Shown here: positions 47,312-59,004 of the stretch, in pieces
Position numbering within the stretch: position 1 is the stretch's first letter
How the letters are laid out: every line of letters starts with the position of its first letter
Origin: Xenopus tropicalis
Taxonomy: Eukaryota; Chordata; Amphibia; Anura; Pipidae
NCBI RefSeq assembly: GCF_000004195.4
Contig: NC_030684.2
Coordinates: 104,795,929 to 104,859,928, forward strand
Direction of reading: 5' to 3'
DNA: 64,000 bases
Notes under the pieces: model-generated
What the model saw: the letters and a program-made list of their open reading frames with translations, nothing else
What the model was told of the DNA's origin: nothing
Databases searched by the model: none
Position numbers and translations under genes: made by a program

Positions 47312-48018
47312 GTAAGTGAATATGTTAGTTTTAAGGATGAATATTTATTTTGTTCTTTAAATTTCCAAGAAGAAGCGAAAAAAAAAAAAAAAGAAAAGAA
47401 GAATTAACGTTAATGGGAAAATGATTCATCTGCTGAAAAAATATACTCATATACAACCAACACTTCAGAGTGATGTCTGAACCTATAGGTTTTCATTTAG
47501 TGTTGCATTTACTTATTTACTGAATCTGCTTGGGGAAAACATGACTAATAGAAGGAAAAAGTCTTAAAGGAGAAGTTTACCTTTCATAAATTTAAAAATG
47601 CTACTGCTAGATTTATTTTAAACAACTTCATTATTTATTTTGCATGCATTTTGAATTACTACCCTTTCTATTCGCCCTCTTTCCAAATTGCAACTGAAAA
47701 TATAAGAATCTTCTATTCTGTTATGCGACGGCTGCTGTGTTGTCCGGCTAAGTAAAGGGGTTGTTTACCTTTAACTTAACTTTTAGTAGAGAGTGATATT
47801 CTAAGGTGAACTACAAATATAAATGTATTTATATTTAATGTCCTAGAAAACAAGCAGGAAAAAACATTATAGGAGTAAAAAATAAATATTTAGTTTTTAT
47901 GAAAGGAAAGTCAATTAAAAAACTTAAACAATCAACCTCTTCTGTTTATACCCCAAAAAACCTACACTGTTAACTGTAATTATTACAATTCTGTAAGTTA
48001 AACCATTTCTTATCTAGT

Positions 48019-48318
48019 ACAGGTATGGGACCTGTTATCCAGAATGCTCAGGGCCTAGTTTTCCAGATAAGGGGTCTTTCGGTAATTTGGATCTTCATAT
48101 GTTAAGTCCACTAAAAATAATTTATGCAAGAAATAGACCCAATAGGGTTGTTCTGCCCCAATTAGGATTAATTATCTCTTACAAAGTACTGTTTTATTAT
48201 TAAAGAGAGAAAAAAAAAATGTTTTTAAAATATTTGAATTACTTGCTAAAACTGGAGTCTATGGAAGATGGCATTCCTGTATTTTATAATTTTCTGGATA
48301 ACAGATCCCATACCTGTA
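48019..48318 (+). repeat. MITE family M, copy
   Basis: Starts ACAGGTATGGGACCTGTTAT and ends AACAGATCCCATACCTGTA. Both inverted termini are readable, so it is a nearly complete copy. Confidence 0.75.
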
Positions 48319-48388
48319 CTCTAACACCCAGTGTCATACTTGTTAGTGGGATTAGTAATACTCATAACTAGGAGGCTAAGTTATATAC

Positions 48389-48832
48389 AGGTAGCGGACC
48401 CCTTATCCAGAAACCCAATATCCAGAAAGTTCTGAATTACAGAAAGCCCATCTCCCATAGACTCAATTTTAATAAAATAATTCAGATTTTTAAAAATGAT
48501 TTCCTTTTTCTCTGTAATAATAAAACAGTACCTTGTACTTGATCCCAACTAAGATATAATTAATTCTTATTGGGGGCAGAACAGCCCTATTGGATTTATT
48601 TAATGGTTAAATGATTCCCTTTTCTCTGTAATAATAAAACAGTACCTGTACTTGATCCCAACTAAGATATAATTAATTCTTATTGGAGGCAAAACAATCC
48701 TATTGGGTTTAATTACTGTATAAATAATTTTATTAGCAGACTTAAGGTAGGAGATCCGAATTACGGAAAGACCCCTTATCCGGAAAACCCCAGGTCCTGA
48801 GCATTCTGGATAATGGGTCCCATACCTGTATT
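48389..48832 (-). repeat. MITE family M with internal tandem duplication
   Basis: Opposite orientation to the neighbour at 48019-48318. A segment of about 120 bp (CTCTGTAATAATAAAACAGT through TAATTAATTCTTATTGG) occurs twice, at about 48500-48605 and 48613-48720. This makes the element about 445 bp instead of about 300. Confidence 0.75.
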
Positions 48833-49866
48833 TGTATATTATCAAATAATGAATGACATTTTTATGTACAAGCCTTCTTACTGAGTACTGTATGTGTTTG
48901 TGTGCCACTGTCTCTGAGCCTTTCCAATCTCCTATAATTGGATTATGTTGAAGGGGAAGAGCTTGCTAATTGCACAGTGTTTGTTTGGAGTTTGTGACAT
49001 AACAATCTCTCCTTGCTTTATAAAGGTTTATTGACAGCAAATTGAGATTCCCACATTTATTGCTAGTTAATATTTATTTCTCAAATTCCCAACATCATTT
49101 TTTCAGCATACAGTTATTCCATATATAAAAGACTGTAGTAATTTTGTAGACAGTAAATGTGCCTGTGCCTTTAAAGGGAGGACAGAACTTGATCCTGTTA
49201 TTATGGGGTCAGCCAGTGAGCTGGTCAGTAGGAAGCACCACACCAGATCGCTGAGATACATTTCCCTACCTCTTTCATCTCCCAATTCAAGACCTCTATG
49301 CATTTGTTAGGATCTCTAAGCAATACTTGGCTGAGATGGCAGAACATGAGAGCAGATATAATACAGGGGCAGGCTCCGCCAAGTCCTGCCTTAGAGGTGG
49401 GTGCTTTGTGGCAGACACGTCTGTATGTGCATAGTATATACTACTACTCAGGAGGGCAGGCATAAAAGGTTGGACATGCTCCTGTCATTGTCACAGTTAA
49501 ATACACAGAATACTTGTGTACTATGCACAATTCCTTTTAAAATCAAAAATGTAGTAGTCTTATTTTCTGTATATATTTGTATCGTAGTATATTAAACCAA
49601 TATGGAATCCCTTCTATACACAGTTTTTTTGATAGACCTTGATACAGCAACATAGAGGGCGCAATATATTGTTAATCTTAAATCTATATCGCTGGCACTC
49701 AAATACATGGTTCTATGTTTATGAGAATGACAATCTGTCATTCCTCTTTGCAGGGAAAATGCTATTTGGAGAATCTCTGTGCACTTTCCATTTGGAATTT
49801 TGTTGCAATAAGATATTTACCAGTGTTTTATACTAAATAAAATATTAACTGAATGGCATGCTGTAG

Positions 49867-50191
49867 GTACAGATATGGGATCTGTTATCCAGAAAGCTCA
49901 GAGTTACGAGAAGGCTATCTCCCATAGATTTTTTTTGAATCAATGATTCCACATTTTAAAACAGATTTCCTTTTTCTCTGTAATTAATAATAAAACAGAA
50001 CCTTGTACTTGATCTTAACTAAGAATTAATACTTATTGGATGCAAAATAATCCTATTGGGATTATTTAATTTTGATATGATTTTTTAGTAGAAAGTATGG
50101 AAATCCACATTTCTAAAAGATCCCTTATCAGAAAAAAACCAAGTCCCATGCAGTCTGGATAATTGGGTAATTCTGGATCCTATACCTGTAC
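49867..50191 (-). repeat. MITE family M, inverted copy
   Basis: Starts ACAGATATGGGATCTGTTAT and ends GGATCCTATACCTGTA. Moderately diverged. Confidence 0.7.
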
Positions 50192-50964
50192 TAGGTCTCT
50201 ATGATTTTTATAATTGCACCATTTTCTTTTGTAAATGCAAATGGTGAATTATTAATTGTAATCTACTTTATTAATTTATTTTGTTACATTTTTTAAATTT
50301 AATTTTGTTTATTATTTGTTGCAAATATACAATATGTGTTGATAGTGTTGCATTTCTCTTTGTGTGTCTTTATTTTCCCAAAATAAGTTATATATATATA
50401 TTATATCACAAAAAAAAAAACCCTGCTTTATCTAAATAAGACATTTTTATAAAAATATACTTTTTTTTAGTAGTATGTGCCATTGGGTACTCCTAAATAG
50501 AAAATTACCATTTTACGTGCTAAGGGCTGCCCCCTGGGCACAGTGCACACAAACAAACCAAGGCACACATAAATGCTAGGTCACATGAGCCAATTAATGT
50601 CTTTTACTTCCACACTGTTACAGTAAGAGCTGCATTATTTCTGGTCATGTTATCTAAAAGGGCAATATTTACTGATATATATTCCGGTTTGTTAAGATTT
50701 TTTAATAGTTTATATCATATTAATTGGCCTATAAGTATTTATTCTGAGAGTAGTGTTTTCATTTAAGTGGTCACAACAGGTAGTTGAAGCCTTTACCAAA
50801 AGTTTTACCAAAAGGTGTTGCTACGTTGAAGAGGATTCTAGAGAATTTTTATAAGAAAGGTTCTGTGCACACAACAATCTATAAAAAAAAAACAGAAATA
50901 ATTGATTTTTTGGTATCACACCACATTTGTGCTAACTATATATATTTTTATAAACATGTTTCAG

Positions 50965-51596
50965 ATGATGTCCTTGATTCTTGAAATTGAAAATCTGAAA
51001 AAACAATATGAGGCCATGGTGTCAGATCTGATCCAATGGATACAGCAGAAGGTGGTGCAGATGAACGACCGTCACTTTCCCAACTCTATAACTGGAATGC
51101 GGCAGCTAATGACAGACTTCAAAACGTTCCGCACAGTAGAGAAGCCGCCCAAGTACCAAGAGAGAGGCTTGATAGAGGCACATTTCTTTAAAATCCGGAC
51201 CATACTTCATGGCAATAACCTCCGTCCATATTTCCCGCCGGATGGGAAGTCACTTATTGATGTGGAAAAGTACTGGGCTATTCTTGAGAAGGCAGAATAT
51301 GAGCGGGAGAAAGCACTGCAAGCAGAGATGCTTCGACTGGAGCGGTTGGAGCTTGTTGCTCAGATGTTTAATAAAAAGGCCTCCCTCAGGGGCACTTACC
51401 TTCACGATATGAAGCAGGTCATTGAGCAGGGGGATTTCCGCCCCAACAACATTGCTCAGGTGGAGGCTGCCACTAAAAAGTTAGAAGCAATTGAAGCTGA
51501 TGTGTTACCACGTGAGCAGCGCTTTAGGACACTGGCAGATATGGCTGCTGTTTTAGAGAAAGAGAACTACCACAGAAAGCCAGAGATTGTACAAAA
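50965..51596 (+). CDS. sptbn5: SPTBN5 coding exon 6 (spectrin repeats 1 and 2)
   Basis: 632 nt, the largest exon here. It starts in phase 0 after TTTCAG and ends with two bases of a Lys codon before GTAAGT (an in-frame TAA follows immediately, confirming the donor). It reads [40 protein letters not shown], and [16 protein letters not shown], and ends [20 protein letters not shown]. The FRT.EKPP motif is the beta-spectrin repeat 1 signature. Confidence 0.96.
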
Positions 51597-51639
51597 GTAA
51601 GTATGCATGGGAGTAATACTTGTATAATTTGTAATGTTC

Positions 51640-52111
51640 TTAAAGGAGAAGGAAAAGTCATTTTAGCATTTTACTGCCAATGGATTTGCCAAATTAGTGC
51701 CACCTAGAACACTATATTTATTCTGCAGAAACCATTACCGTACCTGAGTTAAAGACCCTAGAAGCTCCCTCGGTTTGTTTAACACAGCACTTGCCATTTT
51801 AGCTTGGTCTCTGCAGCTTCCTGCTGCAGCTCTAGCCTCTGCTAGTTCAGATTACACATCCCTAAGGGGGGGGAGTGAGTTTTATACGTTCTTATGGGAG
51901 AGGGGAGCAGGAGAAGGGAGAGCTGTGCAGACTTTGGCCACCCGAATTAAGGATTTTTTCTGAGAGAGGAAGTCTGATTCCAAAGAACATTTTTACAAAA
52001 AGAAGACAAGAAATCCTGTGTTTTCTTTTTATAGAGGACTCTCTGTCCTCTGTGAATGCTTATGGCTGTATTTACATAGACCTTTTCTGATAAAGCTTAC
52101 TTCTCCTTTAA
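51640..52111. repeat. TTAA-flanked MITE (T2-like), complete
   Basis: Starts TTAAAGGAGAAGGAAAAGTC and ends GCTTACTTCTCCTTTAA, with TTAA on both sides. The TTAAAGG..AAGGAAA terminus is what I remember of the Xenopus T2 family (piggyBac-like). A truncated copy lies at 27420-27830. Confidence 0.7.
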
Positions 52112-52472
52112 GAGACAAATAGTTCTAAAACTCATTCTTCATTCTCCTAAAAGGAATTCTTCATATTGTTGTCAGTGAGTGTGTAACTGCACAGAGTTGA
52201 TGTCTGCACGGGACTTATCTGGCAAGATATCATGCATTTGTATGCCGCCATGCAAAGTTCATTCTTCATTTTCATCTACAGTAGTTATCTAGCACATGGG
52301 CTCCTCACAGTCAGTACTACAGCTGGGATTAATCCTGATAGCAATCCTGATAAGTCCATGCAAGGGACAAATTCCAATGAAAACTCATGAAAACTTCTTG
52401 TGACCATGGGCTCATTTATCATCTCTTGCCCCTCAGGCACCAAATATAGATTTCAAATGCCTAGGTCTCTGT

Positions 52473-52818
52473 TAAGCTGGCCATACACGCACCGATAATA
52501 TCGTACAAAACCCCGTTTCGTATGATATTCGGTGCGTGTATGGCAAGTCGGCGAGTCAACCGATATCGCAGGAGGCTGCTGATATCGGTCGACTCACTGA
52601 TCGGGCGGGTCAAAAGATTTTGATTGGGCACCATAGAAGGCACCTGATCAAAATCTGCCTTCAGGGCTGAATCGGCAGAAGGAGGTAGAAATTCTATTGT
52701 TTCTACCTCCTGATCTGCTGTTTCAGCCCTGAAGGTTAGTGACGGTTTTGACGATCTTTCGTGCGACCGATGGTCGCACGAAAGATCACAAATCGCCACA
52801 TGTGTGGCTACCTTTAGA
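52473..52818. repeat. MITE (GGCCATACA type), better preserved copy
   Basis: Ends GCTGGCCATACACGCACC and CATGTGTGGCTACCTTTAG are inverted. Inside are further palindromes: TTTCGTGCGACCGATGGTCG (52757-52776), and CTACCTCC mirrored around 52690. Confidence 0.7.
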
Positions 52819-52938
52819 AACACCTGAGGCAGGCTTCAAATTGTTTTTATCTATACTGTGAATCCAGGTAAAACCAAACCTTAAATGCTACCTTAGTTTA
52901 GTTCTCTGGATGTGGATTTATATATAATTTTTCCACAG

Positions 52939-53077
52939 GCAACAGGAACTGTCATCAGGGTGGAATGGCCTTATTGAACTACTAAGAAAACAAAAAGTTT
53001 TACTAGAAGAGAAAAGGCACGTGCTGACCCTTCTCCGGGACATTGATAGTGTTGTTGAAGAATTAAAATCCATGCAG
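52939..53077 (+). CDS. sptbn5: SPTBN5 coding exon 7
   Basis: 139 nt: one base completing Lys, then 46 codons QQELSSGWNGLIELLRKQKV to RDIDSVVEELKSMQ. Helical spectrin-repeat sequence with the SGWNGL tryptophan. Donor GTAAAT. It aligns with the remembered human segment RRQEEVTVRWQRLLQHLQGQ. Confidence 0.94.
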
Positions 53078-53235
53078 GTAAATATTTAAGCCAGAGTTCA
53101 ATGCAGAAGTATATACAGTAGCTAGATATTTATGAAATCACATGTATTGTTACCAAAACCTTCATGTTCTGTCGTGTGATTTGCATTTATTTGATTAATT
53201 AGCGTATGATATCAAGTACCTGTTTTCACTTTCAG

Positions 53236-53468
53236 GAATTACTTGGATCTAAGGACTTTGGGAAACAGCTGCCTGAGGTGGAGGACCTATTGCAAAAGCA
53301 CAGTTTATATGAATCCCAGATTGTATCTTATGGAGAAAGGGTGAAGCAGAATTTAATGAGGGCAGAGAAGATCCCTGTTAGTAAAGCAACCAGTGTTGAT
53401 GTCCTTCAGACTAAGGTGCTCAACCTACAGCAGCTATATCAGAGCTTGCTATCTCTTAGCAAATCTCG
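53236..53468 (+). CDS. sptbn5: SPTBN5 coding exon 8
   Basis: 233 nt, beginning in phase 0 and ending with two bases of an Arg codon. It reads ELLGSKDFGKQLPEVEDLLQ, KHSLYESQIVSYGERVKQNL and ends LYQSLLSLSKSR. LPEVEDLLQKH..E is the usual end of helix A and start of helix B in beta-spectrin repeats. The preceding intron is only 158 nt. Confidence 0.95.
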
Positions 53469-54242
53469 GTAAGTACTTGAAGAAAACCCATGCAGCTGAA
53501 TGCAATCTTTTATATGTACTGTATGTGGTATGCTATAATTGCTCATCCACAGGCTCTAATGTTTTAACAATGTATCTTTCAGACAAGGGATTGCAACTAC
53601 TTAACTTTGGAATTACTGTATACCCAGTTGAAATGTAAATATCTGGCAAGTTAAAAAGACCTTGATCTGTACTGTTATGACATGGTCTGTGAAAAGTTAA
53701 TTAAATTATGATGAATGGTGTCACACATGGGCCAGTTATCTAGTACAGATACAGGCTATATGTGATGAAGACACACAGACAGATGGCCAAAAAGCACTGA
53801 TATACTCATATGCTCAAACAATGCAGTGATGTCAAAGGAAGCAGGAGGGTGGTGGGGACCACATCTGCCTGATGAGAGACACTAACAGATGGATATTCAG
53901 TCTACTCTAGAGAGACAAACTATAGTCCAATGTCATTCCAAGACTCAGCACCTCAAAACTGATGGTGACAGGAGGCTTCAATTTAAGCAAGAGAGGCTTT
54001 TTCTACTGGCTAAAAAATACCAGCCAAGAATATACAACATGTACCATTAGCTTCTTACAAGATAACATTTTGCTTTAGGGGTTAACTTTAATAGGTAACC
54101 TAAGAAGATATGTTATCGATAAGCACTGTAGGGATATGTGAGTCCTTCAGATGAGGACTAGCACAGGCCAATAACAAATGTCTGAAAAAGAAAACCAAAC
54201 CATGTGATAACAGAACTGTTTTTTTTATGTTGTTTTTTTTAG
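53469..54242 (+). other. sptbn5: sptbn5 intron 8
   Basis: 774 nt of plain intron, with a T-rich acceptor ending TTTTTTTTAG. No recognised repeat. Confidence 0.8.
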
Positions 54243-54396
54243 CCGATCTCGACTGGAGGAGACCTTAAAACTCTATGAATTTTTCCGTGATTGTGGGGAG
54301 GTGGAAGCATGGATTAATGAGAAATGGCAGGTGTTGGGTCTGGCAAGCCCTGAAAGAGACATCAGCCATATAACAGCATCTATCCAGAAGCAGAAG
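54243..54396 (+). CDS. sptbn5: SPTBN5 coding exon 9
   Basis: 154 nt: one base completing Arg, then 51 codons RSRLEETLKLYEFFRDCGEV, EAWINEKWQVLGLASPERDI to SIQKQK. LYEFFRDC.E.EAWI.EK is a classic helix A of a spectrin repeat with its conserved Trp. Donor GTAAAA. Confidence 0.95.
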
Positions 54397-56718
54397 GTAA
54401 AACAAACGGCAATATTGTGTTTTAGGTTGCAATGCTAAAATGTATGCAAATGGTGGGAATCTGTCAGAATTGTACATATATGCAGTGGAGGACATGTCAG
54501 GATGGGATTCAAAATAGGCCCTGGCATTTCAAGCACACAACACACACACACAACAGCCCACGTCAGCCCAATAAATAATGACTGTCTGTGGCATTGTACT
54601 GCAGCCCCTCTGGCATTTGCCAGAACCCAGATTGCCAGTCTGGGCTTCATGGAGGATCTTTTGTGAAAGATGTTGGAAACCCAAATATATAATTTTGTAT
54701 AATGTAAGCAATTTTAATTATTTTATTTTATTGTTTATTGAAAATGTCCAATAATCCAAAGTATACAGGGCATTATTAACACATTAAAGGTGCATCATCC
54801 AGATCTTACATATGCATGTCTTACTCATTGCAAGCCCTTAAGCCTTGCAATGAGTAAGCTCCATATCATAGGGTCTGGGGACAGACATTTTTTATGTTCC
54901 CAGACTACTGATTATGTCCTATAGTTGTAGAAGCTATACCTTTGTTTGCTTAAAAGTAATATAGAATAAATAACAAAATATTTAACTGAATAAAAAGAGA
55001 AAGAAAGAAAGTGAATGAAAAGAAAATAAGAATATTCTTAAGACTTAACTTACGGTGCCTTCTTTGCTCCTCCCCAATCCGTCTGTTCCTCACTCTTGTA
55101 CCAGACAAGGTGAATATCTATCTGTCTGAGTAAAGGGTGATTGGAATAGTTGTCGGTTCCCTAATAGGAATTCCTGGTGACTATTCGTTTATCTGCCAGA
55201 AGTTGGACCATTTTGTGTTCTCATACTTCTGTTTTGTCTCCAGCCTTCTGATATTCAAGAAGTATTATGTGGAGAGGAGGGGTTGGCATTCCCCAAATGG
55301 GGTGATATATTGAACCCAGGGGGACCAAATTTTCTGAAATTGCTTTTGTCTGTCATTTAGTATGCTTGTGAGTTTTTGTTTACCAGGGTCCAGTTTATTT
55401 TGTTTTTAAGCTGCAGTATTGATAAAATAGGGCATTTCCAAGATTTTGAAATGGGGAGTTTGGCTGCGAGAAATATCTGAGTAATTAGAATCCTGGTTGA
55501 TTTGTTTATATTTGGAACAGGTAGTCCTATTAATGCATGTTCCGACGACTTGCGGATGTTAACGCTGGTGACTGAATATATAATCTCATAGACTCTGGTC
55601 CAGAACCTTCTAACGCTAGGACATTAAATAATTTTAATTTTAAGGAACTCTCCAATATGCATATTCCGTGATTTATATTTTTTTGTTAATGTGGTTGCTA
55701 TTGAACCGCTTACAGAAACAAATAACAGATGGATATTAAAATAGAGGTATAATTAATGTAGGTGGCCACAAATTAGAAGAGTGGTGGCATAAAAATGACT
55801 GAACCTCATAAATGACTTTTTGAACCTTATAAGGTTATGAGTGAACTAGACAGATCTGCTGCCTTCCACTCATTGTTCTAAATGCATTGACAGACATAGC
55901 ATTAGCCTGTTAGTGGATGAATGCAGCAGATTTTGCCATGGAAAAGCATTTTCGTGACAAAATTTGTTTAGTGTGTCATCACCTACAGAAAAGGGAGTGC
56001 ATTGTCCTTTTCTCTGCCTCTCTTTCTTCACAGGTGAAGAAAATGCTCTTTGTGTCAAAAAGCTATTGATACACATGGTATATATGCATCAGACAGGCTA
56101 ATTTCAAACATACAAGGCATGGAAGGTAGTGGCCATAAGCCATAGCCTTAGAATAGGCTTTGTAATTCTTGCTTGAATAAAAAGAAAATAGAAATAACCC
56201 ATGATATACCAAGTATTAGCCTCCCTTATCTCCAAGCAGCACAAGCTAAAAGCTCCAGTTTTTAGAACCCGTTTAGGCACTGTTTAGTATTAAATACTTT
56301 ATATCATAAGTTGAAGGTCTAAAGAATTTAAAAAAACTTTAAAAGAACTAAAATAAATCTCACAGTACAGATTAATGCAAAATTTAAAATTGTGGATAGC
56401 TGGTGATGGAAAATAGTGGTAAAGCAGTCTTAAATTTGAATTTTTAAACAGGCAATGACAAATGAAACAGAAGTTATTTAAAATGAGCAAGGTATAATAT
56501 GGATAGTGATAATAAAGATAATAATGTATTAGGCAATGAACATATTTTTAGTATGAAGACACCAGACAGGATGTAGCAATAATAGATAAGATAATGGTTT
56601 ATCTATATATACTGTATATACATATATGTAATACTACATTTACTCTGTAGCTGTAAGTGACAAAACATTAACTCCACCCTAAGTTGAATTAATAACTATA
56701 TTATGGGGCTTTTACTAG
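54397..56718 (+). other. sptbn5: sptbn5 intron 9
   Basis: 2.3 kb. A repeat shared with 36310-36505 lies at 54495-54650. The rest is plain AT-rich sequence without recognised elements. Acceptor TTACTAG. Confidence 0.8.
54495..54650. repeat. interspersed repeat (CTGGCATTTGCCAGAA type)
   Basis: It shares AAAATAGGCCCTGGCATTTC and CTCTGGCATTTGCCAGAA with 36310-36505, and has an added CA-rich stretch (ACACAACACACACACACA). Confidence 0.55.
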
Positions 56719-56919
56719 GCTTTGGAAGCAGAGATTTATTCCCGGCAGCCAATTTTGGCCAAAGTGGTGAGAAATGGCAAGGAGCTCTGTCAACAGAGCC
56801 ATACTGACCAAGGGGAAATCCAAAAAAGAATGGACAACCTCCAAACACAATGGCACCATTTACAAGACGAAGTGAAAACCAGCAAATTTCGCCTCGAGGT
56901 GGCCGCGCTCATCAAACAG
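56719..56919 (+). CDS. sptbn5: SPTBN5 coding exon 10
   Basis: 201 nt, 67 codons, phase 0. It reads ALEAEIYSRQPILAKVVRNG, KELCQQSHTDQGEIQKRMDN and LQTQWHHLQDEVKTSKFRLE, ending ALIKQ. It covers helices B and C of a repeat. The donor GTACAC is chosen because it joins in frame with exon 11; reading through gives a non-helical tail. Confidence 0.93.
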
Positions 56920-57569
56920 GTACACAGTGTTGGGGCCTCAGTGGTGGGATGGTTGGGTCAAGCTCACATTATTCTTTTCTGGTTTTGCATTGATTTTGAA
57001 TCAGCAATATTTGACCCTGATCGTATTCATGTGCTAGATTCTTCTTCCAGTTTCAAACCACCTATTACCATTAATAAATCTTTGTCTTTGTCTTGTTAAC
57101 AGCCCTGCCCTGTTGTGGAGAGAATAGCTTTTGTTTGGAAAATAAATATATATAGTTTAAAGTAGACTAAACTGTGCTAAAATGGCCTCGTCTGTGAGTA
57201 CACAACCATGTATTCAGGTATTGGAAGACTTTCTTACACATCATAGGAATTCCATGCACTGATTTAAAATCATTAAACATTTTTTATTGCTTTATAAATC
57301 ACATGGTTTATTCAACCTTTCCTGACAAATTAGTTTATACTATAACAAAAAAGGGAAAATTGCTCACCACTAAATTTGAAACCATTAGACAAGCGTACAA
57401 TGAGGCTGTGACCACAATATTTATGCAAACAGACAAGGTCTTCTGCACTTGCCCATTTATCAATATATATTAAGAGTTTCCCCACATATGTCATAAAAGG
57501 CACTAATTTGTCCAGGAGCAGTAATAGAAACCAATAAGATGCTTGCATTTAAACAGATGACCAGTAAAT

Positions 57570-57803
57570 GCTTCAAATAATAGAGAGTCAATACCTGAAG
57601 AGTGCAAATGAATAGCATATTCCCAACTTTAATACATGGCGCTTATAACACTTCAAACACGATCAAACATTGTGGGACCCATGTGGCCCCTCCTCAGTGA
57701 ACTGAAGAACTCAATGAGGAAGGGCCGTGTGGGTCATAAGCATCATGTAATAAAGCTGGGAATCATCTGCACTCTTCAGGTATTTGCTCTCTATTATTTG
57801 AAG
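57570..57803. repeat. inverted-repeat element
   Basis: The left arm CTTCAAATAATAGAGAGTCA (57571-57590) with ACCTGAAGAGTGCAAATG is mirrored by GCACTCTTCAGGTATTTGCT and CTCTATTATTTGAAG (57769-57803). The arms are about 60 bp. The middle has GTGGGACCCATGTGGCCCCT. Type unknown. Confidence 0.65.
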
Positions 57804-57865
57804 TCTATATTACTGGCATTTGTCTGGGCCAGTCTCAATACCTACACCTTTACTTTCTGTATTTA

Positions 57866-57930
57866 TTCTTGGACAAGTAAATGCTTCTTGATGATTGGTT
57901 GCTATAAATTACTGATCCTGTACATTTGTC
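57866..57930. repeat. repeat fragment abutting exon 11 acceptor
   Basis: AAGTAAATGCTTCTTGATGA, TTGGTTGCTATAAATTACTG and ATCCTGTACA match the repeat at 4615-4690. It ends about 14 nt before the exon. Confidence 0.5.
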
Positions 57931-57944
57931 TGTCACCCCGGCAG

Positions 57945-58151
57945 TATTTTGCAGATGCTGATGAAGCTGATTCATGGCTAAGAGAGCGCCTTCCACTTCT
58001 TAGCAATGAAGACTATGGCAAGGATGAGTCCAGTGCAGAAGCAATGCTACAAAGACACCTGCGCCTTGAGAAAGAAATTGCTGCCTATGCAATGGAAATG
58101 AGACGTCTTGGAGACCAAGCCCAGTCTGTGGCAAGCAAGGCACCCCTTATC
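57945..58151 (+). CDS. sptbn5: SPTBN5 coding exon 11
   Basis: 207 nt, 69 codons, phase 0. It reads YFADADEADSWLRERLPLLS, NEDYGKDESSAEAMLQRHLR and ends QSVASKAPLI before GTATGT. It is strikingly like the remembered human YFADAAEAASWLRERR...; acceptor CCCCGGCAG. Confidence 0.95.
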
Positions 58152-58812
58152 GTATGTGTCTTTTTAATGCATGGTCTGCCACCCATAATTCACCCTGGTC
58201 AGAGACAGCAAGATAAATTTACAATATTTCTTTTCATTTGCTTCTGAAACATTGTTTATATTGGTGCCTGGCTATCTTATCAACAGCTTATTAATGAGCA
58301 TTAAAGCTTTATTGTTTCCCCCAAAGAAGAATGTTTATTAGTAGTCCCTTATAGTTTACCCCAAAGAAGATTGTTCATTAGTAGTCCCTTAAAATGACTT
58401 TATAGTGACAAAATGAATATAAGTGGCAACTTATCATTGTATGGTTTTTTTTAATTGTATTTCCCAACTATTTAACATACAAAATTGCTTTGCAGTGAAC
58501 CCTCATCTTTCCAGTTGCAAAAGATACCTATGTAGGTTGATTGTGAGTAGATCTTTTAGTGAAAAGTTCCTAGTGAGGTATCAAGTCTGAGGCCCTTAGG
58601 TGTCTTTTTCTCCTTTAATATAATGAAACCAAAGTTGTAAATTATACATACAATACCCATGTGTAGGGGTCACTCACTGGTCTAGATTCACAACTGGAAT
58701 GCAGTTGCAAGGCTCACAAAATATACAATCAGATTGGCCTGTTTCTGTGCATGTCATCTGCCAGACATAACTAGCTAAAACCTGGTTCCTCAGTATTTTA
58801 TCTTTTCCGCAG
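58152..58812 (+). other. sptbn5: sptbn5 intron 11
   Basis: 661 nt. It has a short direct repeat, CCCCAAAGAAGAATGTTTAT and CCCCAAAGAAGATTGTTCAT (58319 and 58360). Otherwise plain. It ends in a triple CAG acceptor. Confidence 0.8.
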
Positions 58813-59004
58813 CAGCAGAAAAAGAAACCAGTCATTGTAATAATGACCCAAGAGGCAAGTCGGCCATTAAAGAGAAGCTATGCACCTCAGATTAACATAC
58901 AGACTGAGGATCCTAAACATGACCCTCACATGGGCCAAGAAGAAATTTTGGCTTCCCAAACAAAGTTAGAATCATCCTATGAAAACCTTCAAGCACTGGC
59001 AAAG
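58813..59004 (+). CDS. sptbn5: SPTBN5 coding exon 12 (inter-repeat insert)
   Basis: 192 nt, 64 codons, phase 0. It reads QQKKKPVIVIMTQEASRPLK, then an acidic, proline-containing stretch (EDPKHDPHMGQEE), then ASQTKLESSYENLQALAK, which starts the next repeat. The first 40 residues are not coiled-coil. This is the position where invertebrate heavy beta spectrins carry an SH3 domain, but no SH3 motif (ALYDY-like) is visible. The acceptor CAGCAGCAG (58810-58818) could vary the start by one or two Gln. Confidence 0.9.

Larger units (their letters stand above)
47312..50964 (+). other. sptbn5: sptbn5 intron 5
   Basis: 3.65 kb. It holds a partial TTAA-type element (about 47560-47830), three family M elements (48019-48318, 48389-48832, 49867-50191), TA-rich tracts and plain sequence. 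Acceptor TTTCAG at 50959-50964. Confidence 0.85.
51597..52938 (+). other. sptbn5: sptbn5 intron 6
   Basis: 1.34 kb, about 60 percent transposon: a T2-like element (51640-52111) and a GGCCATACA-type MITE (52473-52818). Acceptor TTCCACAG. Confidence 0.85.
56920..57944 (+). other. sptbn5: sptbn5 intron 10
   Basis: 1.03 kb. It holds an inverted-repeat element (57570-57803) and a repeat fragment (57866-57930) that runs up to the polypyrimidine tract of exon 11. Confidence 0.8.
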
